Of a stretch of 64,000 nucleotides of DNA, positions 54,491 through 64,000 are shown in pieces. This stretch comes from Rutpela maculata (Eukaryota; Arthropoda; Insecta; Coleoptera; Cerambycidae). The notes below the pieces were generated by a model, which worked only from the letters and a program-made list of their open reading frames with translations, did no database searches and had not been told where the DNA came from. The stretch spans positions 164,671,348 to 164,735,347 of the forward strand of contig OW386289.2 of the NCBI GenBank assembly GCA_936432065.2, written 5' to 3'. Made by a program: the position numbers and the translations under genes. Each line of letters begins with the position of its first letter. Positions within the stretch are counted from its first letter, which is position 1.

Positions 54491-54999
54491 CTTTTTAATC
54501 CTATCTTGAATAATTTGCATGGACGTAACAATTATATCTTGTCAAGAAGTATATTAAAAAGATAAGCACAAACACAATACTGGTTTTTATTTTAATTTAC
54601 TTAGCTTATAGTTAGTAATGTGAACATCATTTGCGCTGTGAGTGCAATGTATTATGTACTACTTTATTAGGACTGAATTTGTTGACGTAATCTAGAAAGC
54701 AAAGTGATTTTGTAATAATGTGATAATTTTCTTGTCCAGAAATGTTTGTCGACCAAAATGTCTATGGTAAGTACATATAATTCTCATAATCGGTTAGCAT
54801 TACAAATATACTTCAAGCTAGTTTTAAGCAAGGACTATCTACATCTAGAGAAATCAATTGTTGGTTCTTTGAGAGTTCTTAAAAATGTCATCTTGTTACT
54901 TGTTTCTACATAACTAATATTAGGAATAGATTTTGGTAATGAAAAGACAAAAAACAAGCTTGTTTTTATTGACAAGTGAATTTTATTTTAACTTTCATT
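54491..54999. other. No gene recognised
   Basis: AT-rich spacer. Confidence 0.3.
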
Positions 55000-55335
55000 A
55001 AATATGCCTTGGATTCTAACTCCTGGATACTATATTGGCATTTATGACTACTGACTTATCGTCGGCATGCATGAAAATATCTCCTTATGTTATAAATGTA
55101 GGAAGGTTATTAATAAATAATAAATATATTACTGGGCCAATTATTGGGCCTTGTGGTATTCAACTTCAATATCCATGTTATATATATAGAAAGTTCCATA
55201 ACTAGAGGAACTAATATTTTTCTGTTATCTAAATATGACATTATTCAATCTAATATGTTGCCTTATGTTCCTAAAGAAAATGATTTTTATTTTAGAAAAT
55301 TCGAATTCACGCAGTGGAAAGCAGTCAATAAAGTT
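55000..55335 (-). pseudogene. LINE reverse transcriptase relic
   Basis: Minus strand, from right to left: TAFHCVNSNFL at about 55300 (RT motif KAFDCVNH.(L/F)L), SYLDNRKILVPL at about 55225, then PQGPIIGPVIYLLFINNLP at about 55110-55165 (VPQGS.LGP.LF), a stop, and GDIFMHADDKSVVINAN at about 55030-55085 holding the catalytic Asp pair (ADD). Frameshifts lie between the blocks. Clade jockey/CR1-like, not resolved. Confidence 0.7.
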
Positions 55336-55439
55336 GTCAATAAAGCAATCTAGAAAGTGGCTAAAGTAAACATAATTCATCAGAAATATTATGATATCAG
55401 ACCAATAAACATTATAAATGCTTTTTTAACAGTTTTCGA

Positions 55440-55630
55440 AAGAATCCCAGATGGTAGCACATTAGATTAGATCGTGGTGGAGGTACCCAACACGTCTAGC
55501 AGTTCTTTGTCCGCCCTGAGTTCTACTCTTACAAGGCAATGCTGCAGTGAATATTTGCCTGTGAGTGTATTGTGCGTATCCTGGTTTGGACAGTTGATAT
55601 CTGGCTAACTCCGCTAGGAGTTAATATGAA
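55440..55630 (+). mobile_element. SINE or LINE 3' end, plus strand
   Basis: Ends GGCTAACTCCGCTAGGAGTT then AATATGAATAAAG. The same ending is found, inverted, in the neighbouring copy (55680-55985) and inside family B at 60548-60647. The preceding 130 bases (GGTGGAGGTACCCAACACGT) are GC-richer and non-coding. It could be the 3' end of a LINE whose tail is shared by the SINEs. Confidence 0.5.
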
Positions 55631-55679
55631 TAAAGTAAAGAAGAAAAGTCGTATTATTTTTCAATTTTAAAATTTCTAT

Positions 55680-55985
55680 TTTAACATTATTTTTATACTA
55701 ACGCACTGGTGGAGTTTAGTCATAGCTATTTCATCACTTAACCAAGGCACACACCTAACAATTCATTACAAAACAAGCATTCCTACGACAGTGCCATCTA
55801 CCTTAGGTGAGACTCGAACCCAGGTGAGATGACAGCGATTAACCGTGTTTTCTCACTCAACATAGGTCTAGGCCACTGCTATCGTTTCGGTAACTCATTA
55901 ACATCGACCGCTATACTTCAATTCTCTAGCTAGGTGCCCTTAGACTCAAACTTAACCCAGGCAATGAGCCACCGAGTCACCAATG
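55680..55985 (-). mobile_element. tRNA-derived SINE, minus strand
   Basis: Read on the minus strand it has TGGCCTAGACC (A-box-like, about 55866-55876) and GGGTTCGAGTCTC (B box, about 55806-55818), preceded by a second, decayed tRNA-like unit starting GGTGACTCGGTGGCTCATTG and TTTGAGTCTAAGGGCACC. Its 3' end is ATAGCTATGACTAAACTCCA, like the tails at 55600 and 60560. A dimeric tRNA-like head with a LINE-like tail is typical of SINEs. It lies tail to tail with the copy at 55440-55630. Confidence 0.55.
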
Positions 55986-56239
55986 AAGATATTTTTCATA
56001 TTAGCATGTGTTACGGTTTTCATATTAGCATATGTTGACATAGTAGTTGTTGTTGGTGCTTTATAGACTATAACGTGGTAAATAGTTGACTAAAAAATTT
56101 ACAAAAAGAGCTGACAAATTAATTTTAATATTACTGAGTAAAAAATGTATGGAGCAATTTATACACGTATGATTGATATTGTAAATCAAGTTTGGCAGGT
56201 ATAGGGTATTTTTCATTTTTTTTTTAATTCAGTTTTGGT

Positions 56240-56712
56240 GAGATATATCAAGTAATGTTATTATTTTAACAATTACTGCATAATCAATTTAAACCAAAAC
56301 AATAATTTCTTAAATAAAAATAAGAAATAAGAATACGCCCGTCTAAACACAGATTTCAAATGATTTTATTTGGATGGAAATAATTTAATCAATAATAGAC
56401 AACTTCCACTTAGACTGTAACTATCTTATATGAATGCCAAATTGTGTATTAAGCAATATAAACCACGTGACTCTCAACATGGCGTTGTGGGCAAACATCC
56501 GGCAAACGTTTGTTTTCATTCGTTAAACGTTTGTTAAAGAGTTTATTTTTCGGTTACCTTGGCTCCGTTTCCGCGAGTTAATTAAAATAAACCCCGTGTT
56601 TTCCCAAAACCCCAATTTGACAGGTTGTTGGATTGCCTAATTTACTTTACATTATTTTACCTATAACACTTCTATTTTGCTCAATATCTTGAAAATCAAT
56701 AAATATTATATA
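56240..56712 (-). repeat. Inverted duplicate of 33320-34225 without family A
   Basis: Contains in reverse the flanks of family A copy 2: GATATATCAAGTAATGTTAT, TATGAATGCCAAATTGTGTA, then about 150 bases absent from the other copy (with GGCAAACGTTTGTTTTCATT), then TTTACTTTACATTATTTTAC, CTATAACACTTCTATTTTGC and CAATATCTTGAAAATCAATA. It stops where the mariner at 56713 begins, which may have inserted into the unit. Confidence 0.75.
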
Positions 56713-58675
56713 CAGTGTGTCCCAGGATAGATGTAACAAGAGGTGTAATAGACCAAAAATTTTGGAATGGTATTTGGGGATTGAGTCCTGCTTGTTGTAA
56801 AACTAAAGTATACCAAAAATGACTTGATTTTGGTGTCTTATAAGCAAAGTTGTAAAAATCACCACTAATAAAGTACCTTTATTTTTCAAAATATGAAAAA
56901 ATTCCACTAAGAAAAGTTATTTAGAATGCAATTTTATACTTCTATACCAAATTTCTGGTATATAAAATTATTTTTTGAAACTCCCCATTTTTTCAATAAA
57001 TTAGTATTTTATTTTGAACCATTCAATTAAAGCAGCATAGAAATTATTTTTTGTGGATTAATATCTAAAGTTATGTAGAACCTGCGTGAAAAAATTTATA
57101 TTGTGCAATGCTACGGAATTGGCGATGAAAACTCGCTAAGAGAAGTGGTAAGCCAATTTAATTTGAAATTTCCAAACACTGCTTTGTCACGTACTCAGGC
57201 TATGAGAATAATTAAAAAGTTTCTGGCTACTGGTAGTGTTCTTAACATGAAAAGAAAAATAAAAGCATATGATGAAGACAATGTTGGGGCTATTATAGCT
57301 CATGCCTCTGTTATAGAAAATCCTAGGATGCCACTAAGAGAGATCAGCTCTTATTAATATTAGCAAGTCTGAATTCCAAAGAATTTACAAGGCAAAGAAA
57401 ATTAGGGCATATAAAGCAAATTATAAACATACGCTTGAAGAGGGAGATGACGGCCGTAGGTTGGGTTTCTGTTTGACCATTGGAGAAAAAATCATGGAAG
57501 AGAGATTTTTTCATCATTTCATAATTTTCTCAGATGAATCCACATTCACAACCAATGGTGTTGTTTCATCTCAGAATTGTCGGTTTTGGGCTTCTGAAAA
57601 TCCAAATTTTAGAATTCATTGTAGAAGACAATATTATAAAAAAAGTGAATGTGTGGTGTGCCGTTTCCTATCACGTTGGAGTTATTGGACCTTATTTCAT
57701 TGAGGGACGGTTGAACCAGCACACTTATTTACAGCTTCTTGAAAAATTTCTGAAGATCATTTAAATATTTTAAGCGATATGCCTTTAGTTCATTTTCAAC
57801 ATGATGGTTGCCCTAGCCACTCCACAGAAATGGTTAATCGGTGGTTGAATTTAAATTTTGGAGAAAATTGGATTGCCAGGAATAAACCGATCAAATGGCC
57901 AGCGAGATCCCCAGACCTATCAATATTGGATTTCTTTTTATGGGGTCGCCTCAAGCAGTTGGTTTACGCTGAACCACTTCCTAACGATATAGCAGTATTG
58001 AAACAGAGAATTACAAATGCCGTAAACTCCATACCGTTAGATCGAAACAGTTTTAAGGACTTCAGGCGAAGGATCGAAATGTGTGTGGATGTGGGTGGTA
58101 GCTACGTCGAATAATAAAAAAATTGTAAACATTGTTTTGTATTGGTCAATAATTAATTTGTTTGTGAATCTGTTATGTTTTTGAAATTTATTGCTTGTTA
58201 TAATTTTTAAACCTCATTAATCTTCTGATAGTAATTGTTTCTTGTTTTACAATTAGTTCGATTAACATTATACCTTCTTACATCTCGTATATTCAATTTT
58301 TTATTTACCAATAGCCTACTTTTTGAGATGATTAACATTTGCTCCTACACAACTTTAAATATGAATTCAACTCTTAATTCGCAAAAAATGGGAAGTTTCA
58401 AAAAAATAATTTTATATTCCTGAAATTTGGTATAGAGGTATAAAATTACATTATAAATAACTTTTCTTAGTGGAATTTTTTCATATTTTGAAAAATAAAG
58501 GTACTTTATTAGTGGGGATTTTTACAACTTTGCCTTTAAAACACCCTGTATAACACCAAATCAAACCATTTTTGGTATACTTTAGTTTTACAACAAGCAG
58601 GACTCAATCCCCAAATACCATTCCAAAATTTTTGGTCCATTACACCTCTTGTTACATTTATCCTGGGTCACACTG
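56713..58675 (+). mobile_element. Mariner-like element (DD41D type) with long TIRs
   Basis: The termini CAGTGTGTCCCAGGATAGAT and, in reverse, CAGTGTGACCCAGGATAAAT are inverted repeats of about 300 bases. TA flanks it at 56711-56712 and 58676-58677. The right TIR carries a small extra TACAGGGTGTTTT word (about 58541-58553) missing on the left. The interior holds one transposase relic in the plus strand. At 1,963 bases it is complete in structure but cannot make its transposase. Confidence 0.9.
57073..58114 (+). pseudogene. DUF4817/DD41D mariner-like transposase
   Basis: An ATG at 57073 is followed at once by TAG; then NLREKIYIVQCYGIGDENSL is open. The N-terminal helix-turn-helix (DUF4817-type) covers about 57085-57260, with FNLKFPNTALSRTQAMRIIK. 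A stop at 57358 and frameshifts near 57440 and 57640-57700 split the rest. Catalytic residues are visible: FSDESTF (Asp at about 57533), FQHDGCPSH (Asp at about 57803) and ARSPDLSILDFFLWG (Asp at about 57929). The last two are 41 residues apart, the DD41D spacing of rosa-like mariners. It ends MCVDVGGSYVE. The triad is intact but the frame has at least two stops and two shifts, so it is dead. Confidence 0.85.
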
Positions 58676-58677
58676 TA

Positions 58678-60383
58678 TATGTGAAACCACAGAAAATTTA
58701 CACTTTTTTATTTTGTGTGCCAGTGTAATGATTTCGGAATTGTCTGAAAACGAGCCTGATGTTAAGTTTAAAAATTCAAAACGACGGATATTTTCTTTCA
58801 CTGTATAGAAGCTAAATAAAGAGGTCACTAAAAGGGGTGAAAAATAAAATTAAAATATATTGAAGCATATTCAAAAAATTTTGAAATAAAATTTCACCGT
58901 CGTCTTCCAGTTAATTTTTAGTTACTTTACTTTACTATCTAATATGGATATTGAGGACAGTATGAAAATATACAAATAACGAATTCAAACGAACTGTTGT
59001 ATTGTTAACTGACTTCAATATCGATATGCGGTAATAAAGTTAAATTAACTGGGGGACGATGATAAAATTTTATTGCATAATCTTTAGCGACCTTTTTGAA
59101 GGTGGATCATCTTTTTTTTAAATTTCTATACGCACTATATTACATTGAATTTTGGCAAAGATATAATATAAGCAGCAATTTCTGCCGTGTTACAGTCATA
59201 CTTCATAACTAATCTAAAAAATTATAGTTGTCGATAATTTTATTTAAGAAGTCAATTTGTATATCTTCGACTTTTATGCATATAAAAGCTTAGGTTCTAT
59301 GTCAGTGTTCTTAAAAAAAATGCTATAAATTCATTCAGGCTCAAAAATAATCTAAATTCTATTTATAAAATGTTGGCATTATTATCTCGGCAAAAAGTCT
59401 GCGGCGAAATCTGTTTGAGCTGTTCAAAGTTTTTTTAGATAGATTCCCATTATGAACGCCAATAAATTTATGACACTCCAAGGAACAATAGAAATTAATA
59501 TGTCCGAATAAAAAGCGATAAATTTGTTTAGTTCTATTATATACATACCGGTGTAACTGAGGACAGTCTCACCTATGTATTTACTTTATATACCAATCGT
59601 TTGATAAAATTTGGTATTCGCTTTTTTTGCACCTGCACTGACATTCACATCTTCTTTTATAAACGATTTTATACTTTTGAAATTAAGACAGATTTCCTGT
59701 ATTATATTAAAGCAGCTGTTTTTGGGACTGAGTAAGTTTTTAAAAATTGTACTGTAAACACGTTTAATTTTTCCCATGTAATCATAAAAAAATATCGATC
59801 GATCAAATGAGACTTCCTTGGCCAAGTTTTGGGAACATAAAAATTCGAAGTAGATTTAATTTAATGAAAGAAGTGTAAAAGTATTACCCCAATAGTGGCA
59901 CCCCATTTATTAACTGCTTTTTCTCTGAAGTGACCACATCTTATATATTTTATTGCACTAAAATTATAATAATACTTTTCAATAATTATTTTTTGAGGTG
60001 TACATACTGTATATTTTTTACTGACAGTATATGAGGCTCCTTCTTTGGCGATACGCTCAACTACCTGTCAAACACATTTTTTCTCCGTCAAATAGTGTTT
60101 TAGATATAGCGCCAACAGGCAAACTACAGACCGACACACGGAAATGAGAGACCTTAATTTTCAAATGTGGTAGGTGGTTGACGTTATTGCCTAAGAAGGT
60201 ACCGGATAGGTATAGTTTTAATGAAAAGTGTACAAGGTGGTTACCACAATAATAATACAATTAATAGAAAAATGTGACAGAAAACAATATTATTTAGCAT
60301 GTATTGTACATAATTTTCAACGAAGAATCCTGGCGTGTGAATTGCAGGTAGTAGCATAAACATATAAAAACGGAAGACACATA
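58678..60383. other. No gene recognised
   Basis: AT-rich spacer. Minus-strand frames at 59586-59825 and 60057-60260 have no recognised motif. Confidence 0.35.
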
Positions 60384-60609
60384 ATTATTTCCACATCCAG
60401 TGGAAGTATAGTAACGCAAAAAAAAATTTTGAAAATTTTTATTGTCCAAATAGGCTTAGAATGTCATGAAAGGTCGAGATTTTGAGTTTGAGAAAAGAAA
60501 AATTCTGTCTGTCGGTCGGTCTGTCTGTAACATTTTTTATGCGAACGGTTGAGTGGTGGAATAGCTATGCTAAACTCCGCCAGGACTTAAATATTAATAA
60601 AGGCGATTG

Positions 60610-60646
<37 letters not shown>

Positions 60647-61136
60647 TACTCTGGAACCGTTTAAGATATTGACTTGAAATTTGGTACATGTATGTATTTT
60701 GAGACCTAGAATTAGATTATATTTTGATCTTATTCTGTTGAAGGGTTGGGGGGTAAATTGGAGTAAATGGGGGTAAATAGGTAAATCGAGCCAGTAAGAG
60801 TCCATAAAATTGGTATTTAGTATATATAATAGAAGCTAAGTTCTCAAAATATTTGTTGGCATTAGCCACCCCCACCCATTATTGAAGGGGAGAAAAAAAT
60901 AAAATTGTGATTTAGTGTGTGTGTACAAGAACCAAAGGCCTCAAATATTTTTTTTACTTCATCCACCCCCACCCTCACCCCCATTCCCACTACCGATGTG
61001 GCATACCGTTTATGGGTTTTTGGGGTAGACGATTTCAAATATTATATTATTAAGTTCCATAAACAAATTTTTCTCATTGTGAGTTTTGGATGGAAAATTT
61101 GGATGTGGAAGTAGTGATTCCTTGGGCAGCGGTTTT
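60384..61136 (-). mobile_element. Family B HINE-like element split by SINE tail
   Basis: The minus strand begins CCGCTGCCCAAGGAATCACT, body with TGGCATTAGCCACCC in reverse, a GACAGACCGACCGACAGACA tract (about 60508-60528) and terminal hairpin CTTCCACTGGATGTGGAA. A foreign piece lies at about 60548-60647 between CGAACG and TTACTCTGG, which are joined in other copies. Without the piece it is about 650 bases. Confidence 0.85.
60548..60647 (+). mobile_element. Retroposed SINE/LINE tail with (ATT)n
   Basis: GAATAGCTATGCTAAACTCC then GCCAGGACTTAAATATTAAT and about twelve ATT units. The body matches the 3' end of the SINE-like copies at 55590 and 55690. A severe 5' truncation left only the tail. 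Confidence 0.75.
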
Positions 61137-61139
61137 TAA

Positions 61140-61800
61140 TATTTTATAAAAACTGGTATGCTAAAGGCAGCACCAGCTAAAACCAGTAAAATAGTCTTAA
61201 ATTAACTACCCCAAACTGTAGTGCCATAGTTCGCATGTGAGTGAAAAAGTAAAAAATTAGGTATTCTTCAGGAATCGCTGCATATAAGTTTTTTGAGTTG
61301 ACGTAATTAATTTTTTTTTACTATTATGCCGTTTTAAGGCTTCATCAACTGTAAAACCGAGTAACTTTATTATTTATTTAGTTTGTAATTCCTAGAAAAG
61401 GTTATTTATGAGTTTTACTTAGATTTAATTTAAAACTATTTAATATAAACCATTCAGCTTCTTTAATTTAGACACATTTTACATTATAAGACATATTATT
61501 AGCATTTGTTTCATGTAAGGTACAGCCATCAGAAAATCATAAACATTTCATATAGAAAAACGCATTATTTACATAAATAATAAAAAGTACAGGTCCCAGG
61601 ATAGACCCTTGAGGGAGTTATCTGGTTTCGGTCTCTTTGTTGTATACCTGCTTGATCGAGGGACAAGTACCTTTTATTTCTGCTATTTCAGGTAATCGTG
61701 AATTATTTGTTCCATTGGATTTCACTTAAAAGTAGTCCTATAGAAAAAAAGCTGAAAGGGGTCTCTTTTGTCAACAGTCTTGCTCATTTCTGATCTTTAT
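61140..61800 (-). pseudogene. Decayed LINE reverse transcriptase and C-terminus
   Basis: On the minus strand LPQGSILGPVLFIIYVNNA is read at about 61570-61625 (VPQGSILGP..F...IND), then a degenerate catalytic region FSDGCTLHETNAN (about 61495-61545, FADDTTL in relatives), KLLGFTVDEALKRHN (about 61325-61370; the K(Y/F)LG(V/I).LD..L.W..HI motif), and FHSHANYGTTVWGS (about 61215-61255; the conserved SYG..WG motif). Several frameshifts and stops separate the blocks, and the catalytic ADD is changed to SDG. Confidence 0.7.
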
Positions 61801-62639
61801 AAATGAAATAAATTAACTTTCATTAATCACTTAATGTTAGCAACAATAGAAAGTTTGTTATAGGTTTTCTTAAATTTCCTCAATATCCCTGACATTTCAG
61901 GTTTTTTCAAAATTCTTGACCCAACATTTTCGAAAATAAAGGAGGGAACATAATATAACTGAGCAATTTTAATGAGTTTGTCAAGAAAAAATAAAATAAG
62001 AATCGAACAAATATAAAATATTTTAGCTTTAAAACTTTGGAAAGATACTTGCCTGGATCGAAAAATTGGTTTTAAAAGTTCCACATGTTGACTTTCAAAA
62101 GGGCAGCAGAAAATATTTTTGGGGCGTCAAGTAGTGCTGGAAATATATATATTTTTTTAATTTGGAATTTTTTTAGGCAATCAACCAGTCATAATAACAA
62201 TTACGTCTATAATGCTAAATCATTTCCATAACAAATAATCAACTATTTATGTAGCGGGAGATCCTCTATATAAATGACATCAAAGTTACCTTGACACCTT
62301 TTTCGGTTCAAGTTCTCAAAAGAGAAATAAAAATGCTGTACGCCCCTGAGCAACACCCACACAATGCGGTCGAGATACATTACCAGCGCTTGCCACGCGC
62401 CTTCATTAAACTTACTGCTCTATATTGCAAATAATCTAAAACTAACTAATAAAACAACAACACCAGGAACGCAAATTAGATACTAAAATTAATATAACCG
62501 TTTTAGAGCATACAGGTCGCGCCGTTCAGATTTAACTTACTCAAATTTACGGTAGGATTATACAGCTTTAAAAATATTACTCGTATCAGCACTTCTTCAA
62601 ATATACAAATAATAAAATTTATTGTATCAAAGACAATGT
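61801..62639. other. No gene recognised
   Basis: AT-rich spacer. An 85-codon minus-strand frame (61827-62084) has no recognised motif. It might be the decayed 5' part of the LINE on its left. Confidence 0.3.
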
Positions 62640-62800
62640 ATCTTCTTTTTACTTACCTAATATCTAATAGACAAGAGAACGACTGCTTTACATTCCCTCC
62701 CAAGGATGATATATCAACTATGTAATCATCGTTTTAAATGACGTATCTTCTGCGTTTATGCCAGAGACAACTTTGAGACGCGCAACTACATGTTAAAATT
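62640..62800 (-). repeat. Decayed relative of the SINE-like element at 54121
   Basis: TTTACTTACCTAATATCTAA, GACTGCTTTACATTCCCTCC and CAACTATGTAATCATCG match in order the stretch at about 54233-54320 (TTTACTTGCCTAACATTAAA, GATTGCTTTACATCCCCTGC, CACTACGTAATCCTCG). The 5S-like part is not present. Confidence 0.6.
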
Positions 62801-62933
62801 TAATCCGCAGTACCAAATTGGTCGACTGTAATGGTAAGGTAAACGTAGATGGCGCAAGTAGCAAAATTTCCCCAGAAACCGCGCGAAAATTTAAAATCTA
62901 AATTTACTATTTTATTAGTTGAAATTTGAAATA

Positions 62934-63035
62934 CAGAAACCATTTCTTTTAAATTTTATGCCAAGCAAATCAAAAGGTTAACTTAATCAACCTTTTTAAA
63001 CTGCTTGACATAAAAGTTAAAAGAAATGGTTTCTG
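62934..63035. mobile_element. 102-bp TA-flanked MITE
   Basis: CAGAAACCATTTCTTTTAA and TTAAAAGAAATGGTTTCTG are perfect inverted termini between TA dinucleotides. Arms continue with ATGCCAAGCA / TGCTTGACAT and meet near AGGTTAACTTAATCAACCT. It fits a mariner-type MITE. Confidence 0.85.
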
Positions 63036-64000
63036 TATAGATAATGTATAGGTAAGTATTTTTAAAGAAGGGAACAGGTTATAAATATATAAAAGTAAAC
63101 TTGATTAGGTGTTTATTAATAATTAAATTGTTACAAAACAGAAATCTAATATCAATTTATTATTCATTGAATCTTGTTAGAAAAAACACTGTTAATACTA
63201 AAATCCAAACGTATTTACAAAAAAAATTTAACAAAGGACAAGTATAGATAAGCCATATATGTTTTTATACGTTTTACATCTGAAAAATAGTAAGATGTAA
63301 TAATAGCATTTTGAAGTAAGCAGTATTTTTTTGTATTTTAGTTAGTTTATTTTAATTAGATGCGCTTGATGAACCAAAAAATATATCCCTCATTTCATAG
63401 TTGAGTATTTAAGCTTTTAAATAATGTTCAATTTATATTGGTTCATCAAAGTACTTCAATGTATAAAAAACAAAGTCGTATCTGCAGGCGTCGTAGTGAA
63501 ACCAATGATTGATTTTTATTATCAAAAATATAATTTATGATTATTAAATGTTCTCTAAAGAATAAAAATATTTGTCCAAAGAACCATTTTCTATTACTTG
63601 TCAAGACATATAGTAATGGGAGCCCGCAACACTTTTAGTTGCTATATTTGTTTAAACTTGTTTTTTTTCGATCATATTAATATAACTTATCCACAAAATA
63701 AACTCCTGCCACTTCGTTAGCGGGGCAACGCTTGACAGCAGCATCTTAATTGCGTTAAAAAAAAGTGTCAATGTTATACGTGTTTTAAGTTAAGATTTGT
63801 TGTGTTCTTTATTGACGTTACAGGATGACGGAAAATGATTTCCTGCCACTTTAATTGTAGACCAGTATACTACTCTCATTAACATATAAATATAATTAAA
63901 ATAAAGTCAATTGACACAAATGTTCTTTTTGTGAGTAGACTATTACTTGAAATTGTTAAAAAACGTGTGCTGCCGGCCATTTGACGTAACGTCTTGCAGG
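63036..64000. other. No gene; one short inverted repeat
   Basis: AT-rich spacer. TTGATGAACCAA at about 63368 and TTGGTTCATCAA at about 63438 form a 12-base inverted repeat around about 60 bases, possibly a tiny MITE. Nothing else recognised. Confidence 0.35.

Noticed and set aside
1..64000. LTR retrotransposon, endogenous virus, Maverick/Polinton or a bacterial-type operon
   Set aside because: No gag, protease, integrase, capsid or packaging protein motif and no paired LTRs were seen; all RT relics are of the non-LTR type.

Overview
The window looks like intergenic nuclear DNA of an arthropod, most likely an insect. It is strongly AT-rich, has no bacterial-type gene packing, and no multi-exon host gene could be recognised. 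Nearly everything identifiable is transposable-element sequence: non-LTR (LINE) retrotransposon pieces, mariner-like DNA transposons of the DUF4817/DD41D kind, terminal-inverted-repeat MITEs and foldbacks, probable tRNA- and 5S-derived SINEs, satellite-like arrays, and non-autonomous elements built like Helentron-associated INterspersed Elements (HINEs; Drosophila INE-1/DINE-1 is the best known). The insect assignment is inference from this repertoire; I cannot name the order or species.

Layout. 0-9 kb: a LINE tail; a HINE-like element (family A, 752-3325) carrying a tRNA-like pol III promoter and split by a 5'-truncated LINE with an 11-bp target-site duplication; a TA-flanked MITE (family D); near-perfect palindromes; a 240-bp satellite; a LINE C-terminus. 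9.6-13.3 kb: a 3.7-kb TIR element of unknown superfamily. 14-21.4 kb: palindromic MITEs, an internally deleted mariner (15752-17124), and a 3.3-kb foldback whose arms are arrays of satellite-like monomers (18104-21374). 21-31 kb: a pseudogene of an uncharacterised invertebrate protein family (22755-23600), LINE scraps on both strands, tandem repeats, and a foldback made of AATATATTGAG units (30041-30469). 31.6-35.9 kb: a mariner with roughly 300-bp TIRs, nested with a MITE, a second family A copy (inverted) and HINE-like families B and C. 37-39 kb: a minus-strand LINE with a (TATTC)n tail. 41.7-49.5 kb: a cluster of family B elements and a 30-bp minisatellite. 53-64 kb: tandem repeats, a 5S-like SINE, two SINE-like copies lying tail to tail, a complete-ended but inactivated DD41D mariner (56713-58675), a family B copy split by a retroposed SINE tail, a LINE RT relic and small MITEs.

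No gene here appears functional: every recognisable coding region has stops, frameshifts or deletions. The most informative observations are (1) three HINE-like families that differ in their ends yet share a microsatellite followed by a similar GAAATTTRG-type box, (2) a tRNA-like pol III promoter inside family A, and (3) a sequence near 56.6 kb that serves as the empty site for the family A insertion at 33.4-34.0 kb and so defines its ends to within a few bases.
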